10,052 nt of DNA from Cyclostephanos tholiformis (GCA_036939975.1 JALLPB010001390.1:1-10052), one strand, 5' to 3'. Shown: positions 1 through 6,247, counted from the first letter of the stretch. Program-made: numbers and translations. The notes: generated from the sequence alone by a model not told the origin.

Positions 1-490
1 AGTTTCAGAGTAGAACCAGATACTCTCATAATTAAATTAATATCTCGATTATCAACGTCTAATCGGCTATTTGAATTGAATTATTCGATCTTGCTTCAAC
101 ATGACAAATGACAAATGACAATGATGATGCTGTTGTTGTCAATGTTGTGTCATTGGAAGACCTTAAAAAATAGCAATAAACTCAATTTGGAGGACCTGAT
201 GGGCAATAGATGGGTGTGCAAGGGAGGTGGGGGGAGAAAGGGGAGACAGCAGATGATGATAATGGCAACAATGCTGTCATATCATTGTCTCCACCACAGT
301 CTATGGACAAAGTAGCTGCCATGACAACATATCCTTAAAAATAACAATCAACAGTGATGGGTTGGTTGGATGTGGTGGGCAACAGAGGAGAGGGAAAAGG
401 AGGCAGTGGGAGAGAGAAAAATCATTGGTGAGGGGAGATAGCACAACACAGTCTGTCCCATTGAGTCTCACAATATGGGAGATACCATTC
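1..490. other. Gene-free low-complexity left end
   Basis: The first 100 bases are AT-rich. A short heptamer run (TGACAAA twice, then TGACAAT) follows at 102-122 and leads into ATG/GTT triplet-like sequence. From about 200 to 435 the plus strand is strongly purine-rich, with AGGTGGGGGGAGAAAGGGGAG and AGGAGAGGGAAAAGGAGG-type runs. A faint duplication is visible: the block from CCTTAAAA at 161 to CACAGTCT at 295 resembles the block from 333 to 447. The open frames here use biased triplet or purine-rich sequence and do not look like genes. Mirror: 9563-10052. Confidence 0.6.
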
Positions 491-608
491 CTGTTGCCAT
501 TGCAGTGGTTGTGGTAGTTGTCGTCATGGTTGTTGTGGTTGCTGTTGCCATGGTTGTCACTGTGGCTGCTGTTGCCATGGTTGTCACCGTGATTGCCATT
601 GCCACATT
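491..608 (+). repeat. Triplet-phased GTT/GTG/GCC tract with a 27-bp tandem duplication
   Basis: This stretch is built from GTN and GCC-like triplets, which give long valine/alanine frames on one strand and threonine/histidine/asparagine-rich frames on the other. Inside it, a 24-base word beginning GCTGTTGCCATGG occurs at 541-564 and 568-591 with one difference, a period of 27. The biased peptides follow from the repeat and are not evidence for a protein. It grades into the 8-bp minisatellite on its right. Confidence 0.8.
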
Positions 609-612
609 TCCA

Positions 613-708
613 TATTGCCAGATTGCCAGATTGCCATATTGCCATATTGCCATACTGCCATACTGCCATACTGCCATACTGCCATACTGCCATACTGCCA
701 TACTGCCA
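613..708 (+). repeat. 8-bp minisatellite, 12 contiguous units
   Basis: Twelve uninterrupted 8-bp units can be counted: one TATTGCCA, two GATTGCCA, two TATTGCCA, then seven identical TACTGCCA. The variants sit at the left and the homogeneous run at the right, which suggests recent expansion from the right edge. Because 8 is not a multiple of 3, every frame cycles through the same 8-residue peptide, MAVWQYGS-like on the minus strand. That produces several overlapping spurious open frames. Confidence 0.95.
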
Positions 709-730
709 TTGCCATCATCATCACAATTAC

Positions 731-1968
731 ATAGGGGCAAAATATGAGAAAAATTGGGGAAACTGGAGCCCAAATGACATTGATGTTCACTGACATATGC
801 TGTAGATGGGTATATGGGTGATGGGCACACCCTTTTACTGTTACACCAGTGCAAGGGCTGGGGACCAAATTTTGGAAAATTTTAGGAGTAGGTAAACCAA
901 TACAACATAATATTGTAGTGATCGTGGCTGCAAGCCAACCCCACTCTGCACCTTATCACATCCATATTGAATGTAAATGAAGTGTTTTGGCACCTTCATA
1001 TGCTGTGGATGGGCATATGGGGTAACTTGTACACTGTTACACCTGGTCAGAAGCTGGAGGATAATTTTTTGAAAAATGGGGGAAGGGTGAGCCCAAATAA
1101 CATCATGGTGTCATGTTTGAGGCTGAAAACCACCTCAATCTGTATCTCACTTTCATATTGAATGTATATGAAGTGTGTCAGCACCTTCATATACTGTGGA
1201 TGGGCATATAAGTCCATCCTCTGACTGTTACACCTGTGCAGGTGGGGGCAAAATTATGGGAAATTGGGGGTTAATGTGAGCCTAAATAACATCATGGCAT
1301 CATGTTTGAGGCTGTAAACCACCCCACTCTGTATCTCAAATCCATATTGGATGTATGTAAAGTATTTGAGCATGTTTATATGATGTGAATGGGCATATGG
1401 GTGCACTCTTACACTGTTACACCTGTGCTGGTGGGGATCAAAGTTTGGAAATTTGAGGGTAAGGGTGAGCCCAAATATCATATGGTATTGTGTTTGAGAC
1501 TGTTTTGGATGGGCATATAGGTGCACTCTTACTCTGTTAAACCTGTGCAAGAGGGATGTGGGGGCCAAAATTTGGATAACTGGGGGTATATACCCCCATA
1601 ATGTGGATGGGCATGTGAGTGCACCCTGACACTGTTTCACCTGTGCAGGTGGAGGCCAAATTTTGGAAAATTGGGGGTTAGGGTGAGCACAAATAATGTC
1701 ATGGTGCCATGTTTGAGGCTGTAAACCACCCCACTTTGCTTCTTATATACATATAAGATGTATTGAATGTGTTTTAGCACCATCATATACTGTGGATGGG
1801 CATGAGGGTGCACCCCAACAGTTTTACACCTGTTCAGGTTGGAAAATTGGAGATAACAATGCTGAGACCAAGTAACATCCTCAGGTGTTATGTTTTAGCC
1901 TGTAAACCACCCCACTCTGTATCTCATATCCATATTGGGCTGTATACAAAGTGTTTTAGCACCTTCAT
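731..1968 (+). repeat. Tandem array of a diverged ~190-bp repeat, eight full or partial copies
   Basis: Using the landmark ACTGTTACACC, copies start near 837, 1033, 1224, 1413, 1533, 1631 and 1819, after a truncated copy at about 731-836. Full spacings are 196, 191, 189 and 188 bases. The copies at 1413 (120 bases) and 1533 (98 bases) carry internal deletions. In order, a unit contains ACTGTTACACCTGTGCAGG, a CCAAATTTTGGAAAATTGGGGG segment, GTGAGCCCAAATAACATCATGG, TGTTTGAGGCTGTAAACCACCCC, ATATCCATATTGAATG, AAGTGTTTTAGCACCTTCATA, and TGTGGATGGGCATATGGGTGCAC. Copies are clearly diverged in sequence. The long frames across it, such as minus strand 1254-1640, mix repeat words and are not credible genes. 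Nothing identifies it as a known satellite. It could be centromeric or heterochromatic, or an expanded piece of a transposon or its terminal region. Confidence 0.9.
1581..1598. repeat. 18-bp perfect palindrome at a deletion junction in the array
   Basis: TGGGGGTATATACCCCCA is fully self-complementary. It lies in the shortest array copy (1533-1630), exactly where the AATTGGGGGTTAGGG segment of full copies would continue. Instead the copy jumps to the CATA..TGTGGATGGGC segment, losing about 90 bases. The palindrome thus marks the deletion breakpoint and is absent from the other copies. Confidence 0.8.
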
Positions 1969-2131
1969 TTGTAAAGATCAAGTGGAATGAGACTTGATTG
2001 CAATCCGGTGATCCTAAGGTAATGAAGCATGTGGTGAAAAAGTTCAAGTGGAATCTGCAAGCAAAGGATGCATGAAAGATGAACAGTGCATGGGGGCAAG
2101 ATTTGCTTGGTTTGATGAATAATGATAAATA
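1969..2131 (+). pseudogene. Decayed open frame of unknown family, interrupted by the MITE-like element
   Basis: Immediately after the array, one frame gives protein-like sequence broken by only two stops, both TGA (1995-1997 and 2073-2075). It includes the lysine-rich segment MKHVVKKFKWNLQAKDA (from 2022) and, after the second stop, MNSAWGQDLLGLMNND (from 2079). Both TGA codons could derive from CGA arginine codons by C-to-T change. The frame runs to the left edge of the element at 2132. If that element and one TA are removed, it continues for a few codons (TLGSCPK) to TAG at 2347-2349. I cannot assign a family. It may be a remnant of a transposon or host gene, or a chance open stretch. Confidence 0.25.
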
Positions 2132-2322
2132 TGTTAGTCCCCGTATGGGAGCGATCCCATTATGCATACTGGGGCCCCGTATGCGTACGGTTTTCCCCAT
2201 ATGCGAAGGGAAATCACAGGGAAATCACCAAATCCTACGTGTACAGGCAGGAAATGCTAAAAAATTTGCATATGGGGAGTCCCAGTACGCATAATGAAAT
2301 TGTGCGCATACGGGGACTAACA
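2132..2322. mobile_element. 191-bp MITE-like element with terminal inverted repeats and TA flanks
   Basis: The element begins TGTTAGTCCCCGTATG and ends with its exact reverse complement CATACGGGGACTAACA, flanked by TA on both sides (2130-2131 and 2323-2324). A TA target duplication with short perfect inverted ends is characteristic of Tc1/mariner-superfamily (Stowaway-like) MITEs. The similarity continues imperfectly inward to about 60 bases per side, through CATTATGC[A/G]TACTGGG and CCC[G/A]TATGC. The core CCCC[G/A]TATG recurs three times forward (starting near 2140, 2175 and 2195) and inverted in the right half. GGGAAATCAC is tandemly repeated at 2208-2217 and 2219-2228. There is no transposase, so it is non-autonomous. 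The flanking ATAT makes TA ambiguous between inverted repeat and duplication. An alternative is a regulatory or structural inverted repeat. Confidence 0.72.
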
Positions 2323-2474
2323 TATACACTTGGTAGTTGTCCTAAATAGCCTTTAAAAATGAGGGCAAAAAAGCTACACAAGTGGCCAATCAACAGACAA
2401 AACAACAAATAAACACATCAAACAAAACTCATTTTAGCTAGCAAGACGAGATAACAAACACCAGAAAATGCATT
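2323..2474. other. A-rich spacer with no recognised feature
   Basis: This A-rich plus-strand stretch between the MITE-like element and the exon-like segment contains runs such as AACAAATAAACACATCAAAC. On the minus strand it lies just downstream of the TGA, so it could be a 3' untranslated region. I see no convincing polyadenylation signal beyond AT-rich words. Confidence 0.4.
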
Positions 2475-2747
2475 TCAAACATGACAAAATAATTTTTTAT
2501 TCTGTTTTGATGAGTATTCATACAACACACCATATCTACAACATTGCCTAGAGAAGAAATTTTGAAGATATTTTTTCTTAGCAAATTCTTCAGTGCAGCC
2601 CCTATCCTCAACAATGCAACATGCTTGGAACCATTGTTGATCCAATTCAAAAGCCTGTGTCAATTCCCCACAAGATGCACGTGGCTCATCCAGCTTGTGA
2701 ACATCAGCTTTTACATGCCGTTCAAGGTTAAGGTATGGACACAACCA
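2475..2747 (-). pseudogene. Exon-like coding segment of unknown protein with an intron-type 3' splice site
   Basis: On the minus strand, an open frame of about 90 codons ends at TGA (complement of 2475-2477). Its product looks protein-like: WLCPYLNLERHVKADVHKL at the start, then DEPRASCGELTQAFELDQQW, ACCIVEDRGCTEEFAKKKYL, and a tail rich in Cys, Tyr and Lys ending LFCHV. No ATG begins it. Just upstream on that strand are GCTAAC (complement of 2757-2762) and then CTGATTCAG ending at 2748, a fungal-type branch site and acceptor about ten bases apart. This suggests the last exon of a spliced gene. The expected upstream exon is missing: a diverged copy of the array repeat lies there instead. I do not recognise the family; a captured gene piece or transposon-derived protein are both possible. 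The plus-strand frame at 2544-2804 is its shadow. Confidence 0.4.
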
Positions 2748-2765
2748 CTGAATCAGGTTAGCACA

Positions 2766-3005
2766 AATTTAGAAAATTTTGAAGGTCAAGCTGAATGGAA
2801 TTGATTCCTATTTCCATGGTTGAGGCTATGAAATAGCACCCAAGACTCATTTCACTTTCTCATTGTACATATAAAGTGTTTGAGTACTACTTTTAGATGC
2901 CGTGGTGGGTAAATCTCATGGATGAATTGATGAATCCTTACACCAATACACTGGCAAGAATGGTTGGCCCAGATTTTAGAAAATGTTCTTGGGAGCATAA
3001 ATGTA
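2766..3005 (+). repeat. Diverged solitary copy of the ~190-bp repeat (subfamily B, copy 1)
   Basis: The order of motifs matches the tandem array at lower identity: AGAAAATTTTGAAGGTC, CCATGGTTGAGGCTATGAA (array: CATGTTTGAGGCTGTAAA), TTTCACTTTCTCATTGTACATATAAAGTGTTTGAG (array: TCTCATATCCATATTGAATG..AAGTGTTTTAG), GATGCCGTGGTGGGTAA (array: TACTGTGGATGGGCAT), CCTTACACCAATACACTGGCAAG (array: TTACACTGTTACACCTGTGCAGG) and GGCCCAGATTTTAGAAAAT (array: GGGCCAAATTTTGGAAAAT). It shares more words with the copy at 4142-4350 than with the array, so the two define a second subfamily. Edges are approximate. Confidence 0.65.
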
Positions 3006-3439
3006 CGATACCATGCAATTACGTAAGTGGGAATAGTACTATTTGAAGAAAAAAATTGTTGAACATCCAAAATAGAACACCCCCATGGTGGAGCTGTTTG
3101 CCTGTTCTAGCGGCATGGATATGATGAACAAGGCAAAACCCTTGCAGTACCACCTCCAAAATGGGGGGGGGGTCAATGGCACTGTCAGCTGTCAAAAGAT
3201 TTTATTTAAATGTACAAACTGGCTGAGAAAAAAATTAATTATTATGAACTGATCTACTTTATTTTATTTTCACATAACCTCAACTCAATGCCCCCAAAAT
3301 TAATCTGATTGCGCTCCCCCCTCTGCACTTTCCACCACTCAAACCTCTTACTCTGTGCCCACTCGGTTGAGCCCACATGTTTTTGTTAATTGTTGTGTAG
3401 TTGATTTGCCATCTGGGATCCGCATAATACCACGGAGTA
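3006..3439. other. Gene-free stretch with a G10 run
   Basis: This is mixed AT-rich sequence with no credible gene. It holds a run of ten G at 3163-3172 and an AT-rich block at about 3195-3270, followed by a pyrimidine-rich block (CTCCCCCCTCTGCACTTTCC) near 3314-3334. The minus-strand frame at 3280-3480 starts inside the adjacent microsatellite and is not credible. Mirror: 6614-7047. Confidence 0.5.
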
Positions 3440-3475
3440 TTTTTATTTTTATTTTTATTTTTATTTTTATTTTTA
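3440..3475 (+). repeat. (TTTTTA)6 hexanucleotide microsatellite
   Basis: Six perfect TTTTTA units are present. On the minus strand they read as alternating Asn-Lys codons, giving an artificial NKNKNK peptide. Confidence 0.95.
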
Positions 3476-3699
3476 TTCAATGCTCACTTTGCCACCCTCA
3501 AACAAGGTGAAAAAGTCCTCCTCTCATGTTCCGCCACTGTCGTGCAACCATCTCCCCAATATCAACCCCACCGCAAAAGCAAACTTTTGGTGGGTAGTTT
3601 TGTATAGTTTAAAAATTCCAGCCATCACAGTCCAAGCCCCCCCCCATCTTGCCTTTTTTCAATGGGTTGCCATTCAGCACCCCAAACAGCCCTAACAGA
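3476..3699. other. Pyrimidine-rich gene-free stretch
   Basis: C/T-rich plus-strand sequence with short C runs (C9 near 3637-3645) and AACAAGG/CCACCG words. It is open in the plus frame 3480-3695, but the translation is proline/histidine-rich low-complexity sequence with no domain. It could be a promoter or 5' leader of the small candidate exon at 3700, but no TATA box or other element is convincing. Confidence 0.35.
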
Positions 3700-3805
3700 A
3701 TGAAAAAAACCAAATCAAGAAGACCTGCCATCACCCCTGATGTGGTGAGGAGGATCACTGCACGGGAGCAGGTGATAGATGGCCAAGGGCAGCGGTCAAG
3801 GCCAT
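3700..3805 (+). CDS. Possible small first exon, basic peptide, unknown function
   Basis: An ATG at 3700 opens a short basic peptide starting MKKTKSRRPAITPDVVRRI and continuing TAREQVIDGQGQRSRP, with stop TGA at 3808-3810. The sequence at the end, CCATG|GTGAGCATT, has GTGAGC at 3806-3811, a good eukaryotic 5' splice signal overlapping the stop. A TTATTTAG at 3892-3899 could serve as acceptor, which would make an intron of roughly 94 bases with a TG-rich interior. The Lys/Arg-rich start resembles a DNA-binding or nuclear-targeting segment in composition only. I do not recognise it, and the open stretch is short enough to arise by chance. Confidence 0.2.
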
Positions 3806-3837
3806 GGTGAGCATTGGATAGCGTCCTGCCAATTTGT

Positions 3838-3884
3838 TGTTGATTGCTGTGTGGTTGTGTGTATTGTGTTGTGTGTTGTGCTTT
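3838..3884 (+). repeat. TG/TTG-rich simple tract
   Basis: Alternating TG, TTG and TGTGTA words run without a strict period (for example GTGTGGTTGTGTGTATTGTG). It is low-complexity, and could be the pyrimidine/TG-rich interior of the putative intron following the small exon at 3700. Mirror: 6169-6215. Confidence 0.75.
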
Positions 3885-4141
3885 GAGCCTATTATTTAGC
3901 TACCGTACTGGTAGTAAACATGATTGTAGCCAAAGCAAAATGGCCAATATTTTTACCCTCATACCACAATAATGGTGCTCCAGGACCCATGACATCTAAT
4001 CCTCAATATTTGAAGATTTTGACATTGTTTTGACAAGTTGGCAGTAAGTGGGATGGTGCTACCAGCGAGCAAAAAGTGTGAATTGGAAAAAAAGATCATG
4101 CATAGAAAAGTAGAAGGCTCTTTCAAAAAAAAATCACTCGT
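3885..4141. other. Stretch with no recognised feature
   Basis: Mixed AT-rich sequence with a near-palindrome TACCGTACTGGTA at 3901-3913 and A runs (A7 near 4087, A9 near 4125). The minus-strand frame at 3959-4177 is leucine/serine/phenylalanine-rich with no recognisable domain, and its 5' end runs into the repeat copy at 4142, so I do not call a gene. Mirror: 5912-6168. Confidence 0.4.
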
Positions 4142-4350
4142 CATTGTTGAGGCTATGAAGTAGCACTTCAGATTCATCCCAGTTTCAAATTATACATGTA
4201 GATGGTTTTTGAGCTTGTTAAGATGCTGTGGGTAAGCTCATGGGTGAGTCTTTACACTTATACACCAGCAAGGTAGGCCCAGATTTTGTGAAATTTGGGT
4301 CAGGTTGAATGAAAATGATGCCTATTGTCATGGTTAAGACTATGAAGAAG
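4142..4350 (+). repeat. Diverged solitary copy of the ~190-bp repeat (subfamily B, copy 2)
   Basis: It matches the copy at 2766-3005 in order: TTGTTGAGGCTATGAAGTAGC, TTTCAAATTATACATGTAGATGG, TTTGAGCTTG, GATGCTGTGGGTAAGCTCATGG, CTTTACACTTATACACCAGCAAGG, GGCCCAGATTTTGTGAAAT, GGGTCAGGTTGAATGAAAATGATGCCTATTGTCATGG, and then the start of a next unit (TTAAGACTATGAAG). It therefore spans slightly more than one unit, implying that this subfamily was also once tandem. Confidence 0.65.
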
Positions 4351-4718
4351 AATTGTATTCAGGAATGTCGAGCTAGAGAAATCAAGCCCGGAGAAAAAAT
4401 ATTGAATAACTCTTTGCCAGATAGTGTAACTTGACAAATTGCAGACGCACTGAGTAAAGGATGGAAAGTTAACCTGTTACAAGTTACAAGTGAATTGAGT
4501 CAATGAAGGTCTTGGACATGCTTCATTGTCCCTACATCAAGTTTGATGCAATGTCCAGGCTAGATTAATTCTTTAATCTCCTCAATCCGACAATGCCAAA
4601 TGTGTTTCTGCCTTCACCATGAAATTGCAACCTTGATTGACATGTGCAACGAGAGTTAATGATTGGTGAACACCTGAGCGTTGGGAGGACATTTGAGTAT
4701 CAATTTTTAATCTGCGTC
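4351..4718. other. Stretch with no recognised gene
   Basis: Ordinary-looking sequence between the last repeat copy and the dyad-proximal coding candidate. Visible small features are a short direct repeat GTTACAAGTTACAAG at 4476-4490 and TGGACATGC..GCAATGTCCA inverted words at about 4513-4558. In the mirror (5335-5702, plus strand) the frame b that opens near 5281 stays open to TGA at 5468-5470. Its residues include LARVVRRRLKIDTQ and GVHQSLTLVAHVNQG. This could continue the candidate gene next to the dyad, but it is short and unrecognised. Confidence 0.35.
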
Positions 4719-5026
4719 TCACGACCCTCGCAAGCTGTACAGTAAGGTTGGATTGCACATCAACATTTTCTCAAATAGGCCACCATATATCGATTCATAC
4801 ATCGTGCAATCTAAATAATCATCACATAATATATTGCTATTATGTATGGTTATAGCCACGAGACGTATCATTTCTTCCTCCTTAGCCATCTGCACGTATT
4901 TCAAAGTGAACTCCAGTTTTTGTAGCAGCTTCGTATATTGCCTCCAACACTCTCTGTCTGTTATCCCAATATTCATCACCGGTCGGCCTGATATGGAAAT
5001 GACAGTCAACCACGATTTGCAGATGA
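4719..5026 (-). pseudogene. Dyad-truncated candidate coding segment, mirror copy
   Basis: Exact inverted copy of 5027-5334. The two copies face away from each other, head to head at the symmetry point, each missing the same 5' portion. Confidence 0.3.
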
Positions 5027-5040
5027 TCATCTGCAAATCG
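5013..5040. other. Dyad centre of the palindrome, on a GATC site
   Basis: The symmetry point falls inside the word TGATCA at 5024-5029, with GATC at 5025-5028. There is no unpaired loop, so a folded strand would form a tight hairpin. GATC is the recognition site of Sau3AI, MboI and DpnII, and TGATCA that of BclI. Joining two copies of the same fragment through such a cohesive end would give exactly this structure. The coincidence is weak: any even perfect palindrome has one of 16 self-complementary tetramers at its centre. No natural origin or recombination motif is recognised here. Confidence 0.85.
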
Positions 5041-5334
5041 TGGTTGACTGTCATTTCCATATCAGGCCGACCGGTGATGAATATTGGGATAACAGACAGA
5101 GAGTGTTGGAGGCAATATACGAAGCTGCTACAAAAACTGGAGTTCACTTTGAAATACGTGCAGATGGCTAAGGAGGAAGAAATGATACGTCTCGTGGCTA
5201 TAACCATACATAATAGCAATATATTATGTGATGATTATTTAGATTGCACGATGTATGAATCGATATATGGTGGCCTATTTGAGAAAATGTTGATGTGCAA
5301 TCCAACCTTACTGTACAGCTTGCGAGGGTCGTGA
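5027..5334 (+). pseudogene. Dyad-truncated candidate coding segment with two overlapping open frames
   Basis: Reading outward from the centre, two frames are protein-like. Frame b (codons in phase with GAT at 5025) gives DHLQIVVDCHFHIRPTGDEY, then WDNRQRVLEAIYEAATKTG and VHFEIRADG, up to TAA at 5169-5171. Frame a gives KSWLTVISISGRPVMNIGI, later MAKEEEMIRLVAITI and ILCDDYLDCTMYESIYGGL, up to TGA at 5332-5334. Frame b reads better before about 5165, and only frame a is open after it. A frameshift, or an intron joining b to a, would reconcile them. Neither has a start, because the dyad cuts off the 5' part. The reading that continues across the dyad (4834-5334) is an artefact of the palindrome. 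I recognise no family. Confidence 0.3.
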
Positions 5335-5702
5335 GACGCAGATTAAAAATTGATACTCAAATGTCCTCCCAACGCTCAGGTGTTCACCAATCATTAACTC
5401 TCGTTGCACATGTCAATCAAGGTTGCAATTTCATGGTGAAGGCAGAAACACATTTGGCATTGTCGGATTGAGGAGATTAAAGAATTAATCTAGCCTGGAC
5501 ATTGCATCAAACTTGATGTAGGGACAATGAAGCATGTCCAAGACCTTCATTGACTCAATTCACTTGTAACTTGTAACAGGTTAACTTTCCATCCTTTACT
5601 CAGTGCGTCTGCAATTTGTCAAGTTACACTATCTGGCAAAGAGTTATTCAATATTTTTTCTCCGGGCTTGATTTCTCTAGCTCGACATTCCTGAATACAA
5701 TT

Positions 5703-5911
5703 CTTCTTCATAGTCTTAACCATGACAATAGGCATCATTTTCATTCAACCTGACCCAAATTTCACAAAATCTGGGCCTACCTTGCTGGTGTATAAGTGTA
5801 AAGACTCACCCATGAGCTTACCCACAGCATCTTAACAAGCTCAAAAACCATCTACATGTATAATTTGAAACTGGGATGAATCTGAAGTGCTACTTCATAG
5901 CCTCAACAATG
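5703..5911 (-). repeat. Subfamily B copy 2, mirror copy
   Basis: Exact inverted copy of 4142-4350. Confidence 0.65.
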
Positions 5912-6168
5912 ACGAGTGATTTTTTTTTGAAAGAGCCTTCTACTTTTCTATGCATGATCTTTTTTTCCAATTCACACTTTTTGCTCGCTGGTAGCACCAT
6001 CCCACTTACTGCCAACTTGTCAAAACAATGTCAAAATCTTCAAATATTGAGGATTAGATGTCATGGGTCCTGGAGCACCATTATTGTGGTATGAGGGTAA
6101 AAATATTGGCCATTTTGCTTTGGCTACAATCATGTTTACTACCAGTACGGTAGCTAAATAATAGGCTC

Positions 6169-6215
6169 AAAGCACAACACACAACACAATACACACAACC
6201 ACACAGCAATCAACA
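6169..6215 (-). repeat. TG-rich simple tract, mirror copy
   Basis: Exact inverted copy of 3838-3884; reads AC-rich on the plus strand. Confidence 0.75.
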
Positions 6216-6247
6216 ACAAATTGGCAGGACGCTATCCAATGCTCACC

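Larger units (their letters stand above)
1..5026 (+). repeat. Left arm of the palindrome (unique half)
   Basis: This is the independent sequence content of the window; the other arm is its reverse complement. It is repeat-dominated and holds no complete gene that I recognise. The outer end (1-100) is AT-rich and shows no telomere-type repeat and no obvious terminal motif, so it does not look like a natural chromosome or plasmid end. The inner end stops abruptly inside candidate coding sequence. Confidence 0.95.

Noticed and set aside
301..868. Several overlapping frames of 90-130 codons, including MAVWQYGS-type and Val-rich peptides
   Set aside because: They are translations of the octamer and triplet-phased repeats; all frames are open because the repeat lacks stops.
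1254..1640. Minus-strand frame of 128 codons across the array
   Set aside because: It runs through repeat units with deletions and simply translates repeat words in changing phase; no conserved product is seen among units.
1671..1683. GGGGGTTAGGG, resembling a TTAGGG telomere unit
   Set aside because: It is a single occurrence inside an array unit with no tandem TTAGGG, and the window ends have no telomere repeat.
731..1968. CRISPR-like array
   Set aside because: Units of about 190 bases are diverged and contiguous; there are no short identical repeats separated by unique spacers and no cas genes.
2079..2349. Plus-strand frames of 71 and 75 codons through the MITE-like element
   Set aside because: Most of their length is the element's inverted-repeat DNA; the only possibly meaningful codons lie left of 2132 and right of 2322.
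2544..2804. Plus-strand frame of 86 codons
   Set aside because: It is antisense to the better minus-strand exon-like frame and has a less protein-like composition.
3280..3480. Minus-strand frame starting with an Asn-Lys repeat
   Set aside because: The start lies in the (TTTTTA)6 microsatellite, and the rest has no protein-like features.
4513..4558. Inverted words TGGACAT / ATGTCCA as a regulatory hairpin
   Set aside because: The stem is short with a long loop and no associated gene or terminator signature.
4834..5334. A 166-residue protein encoded across the centre
   Set aside because: The N-terminal third is the antisense of the same gene segment, created by the palindrome; the apparent start is TTG, unlikely in a eukaryote.
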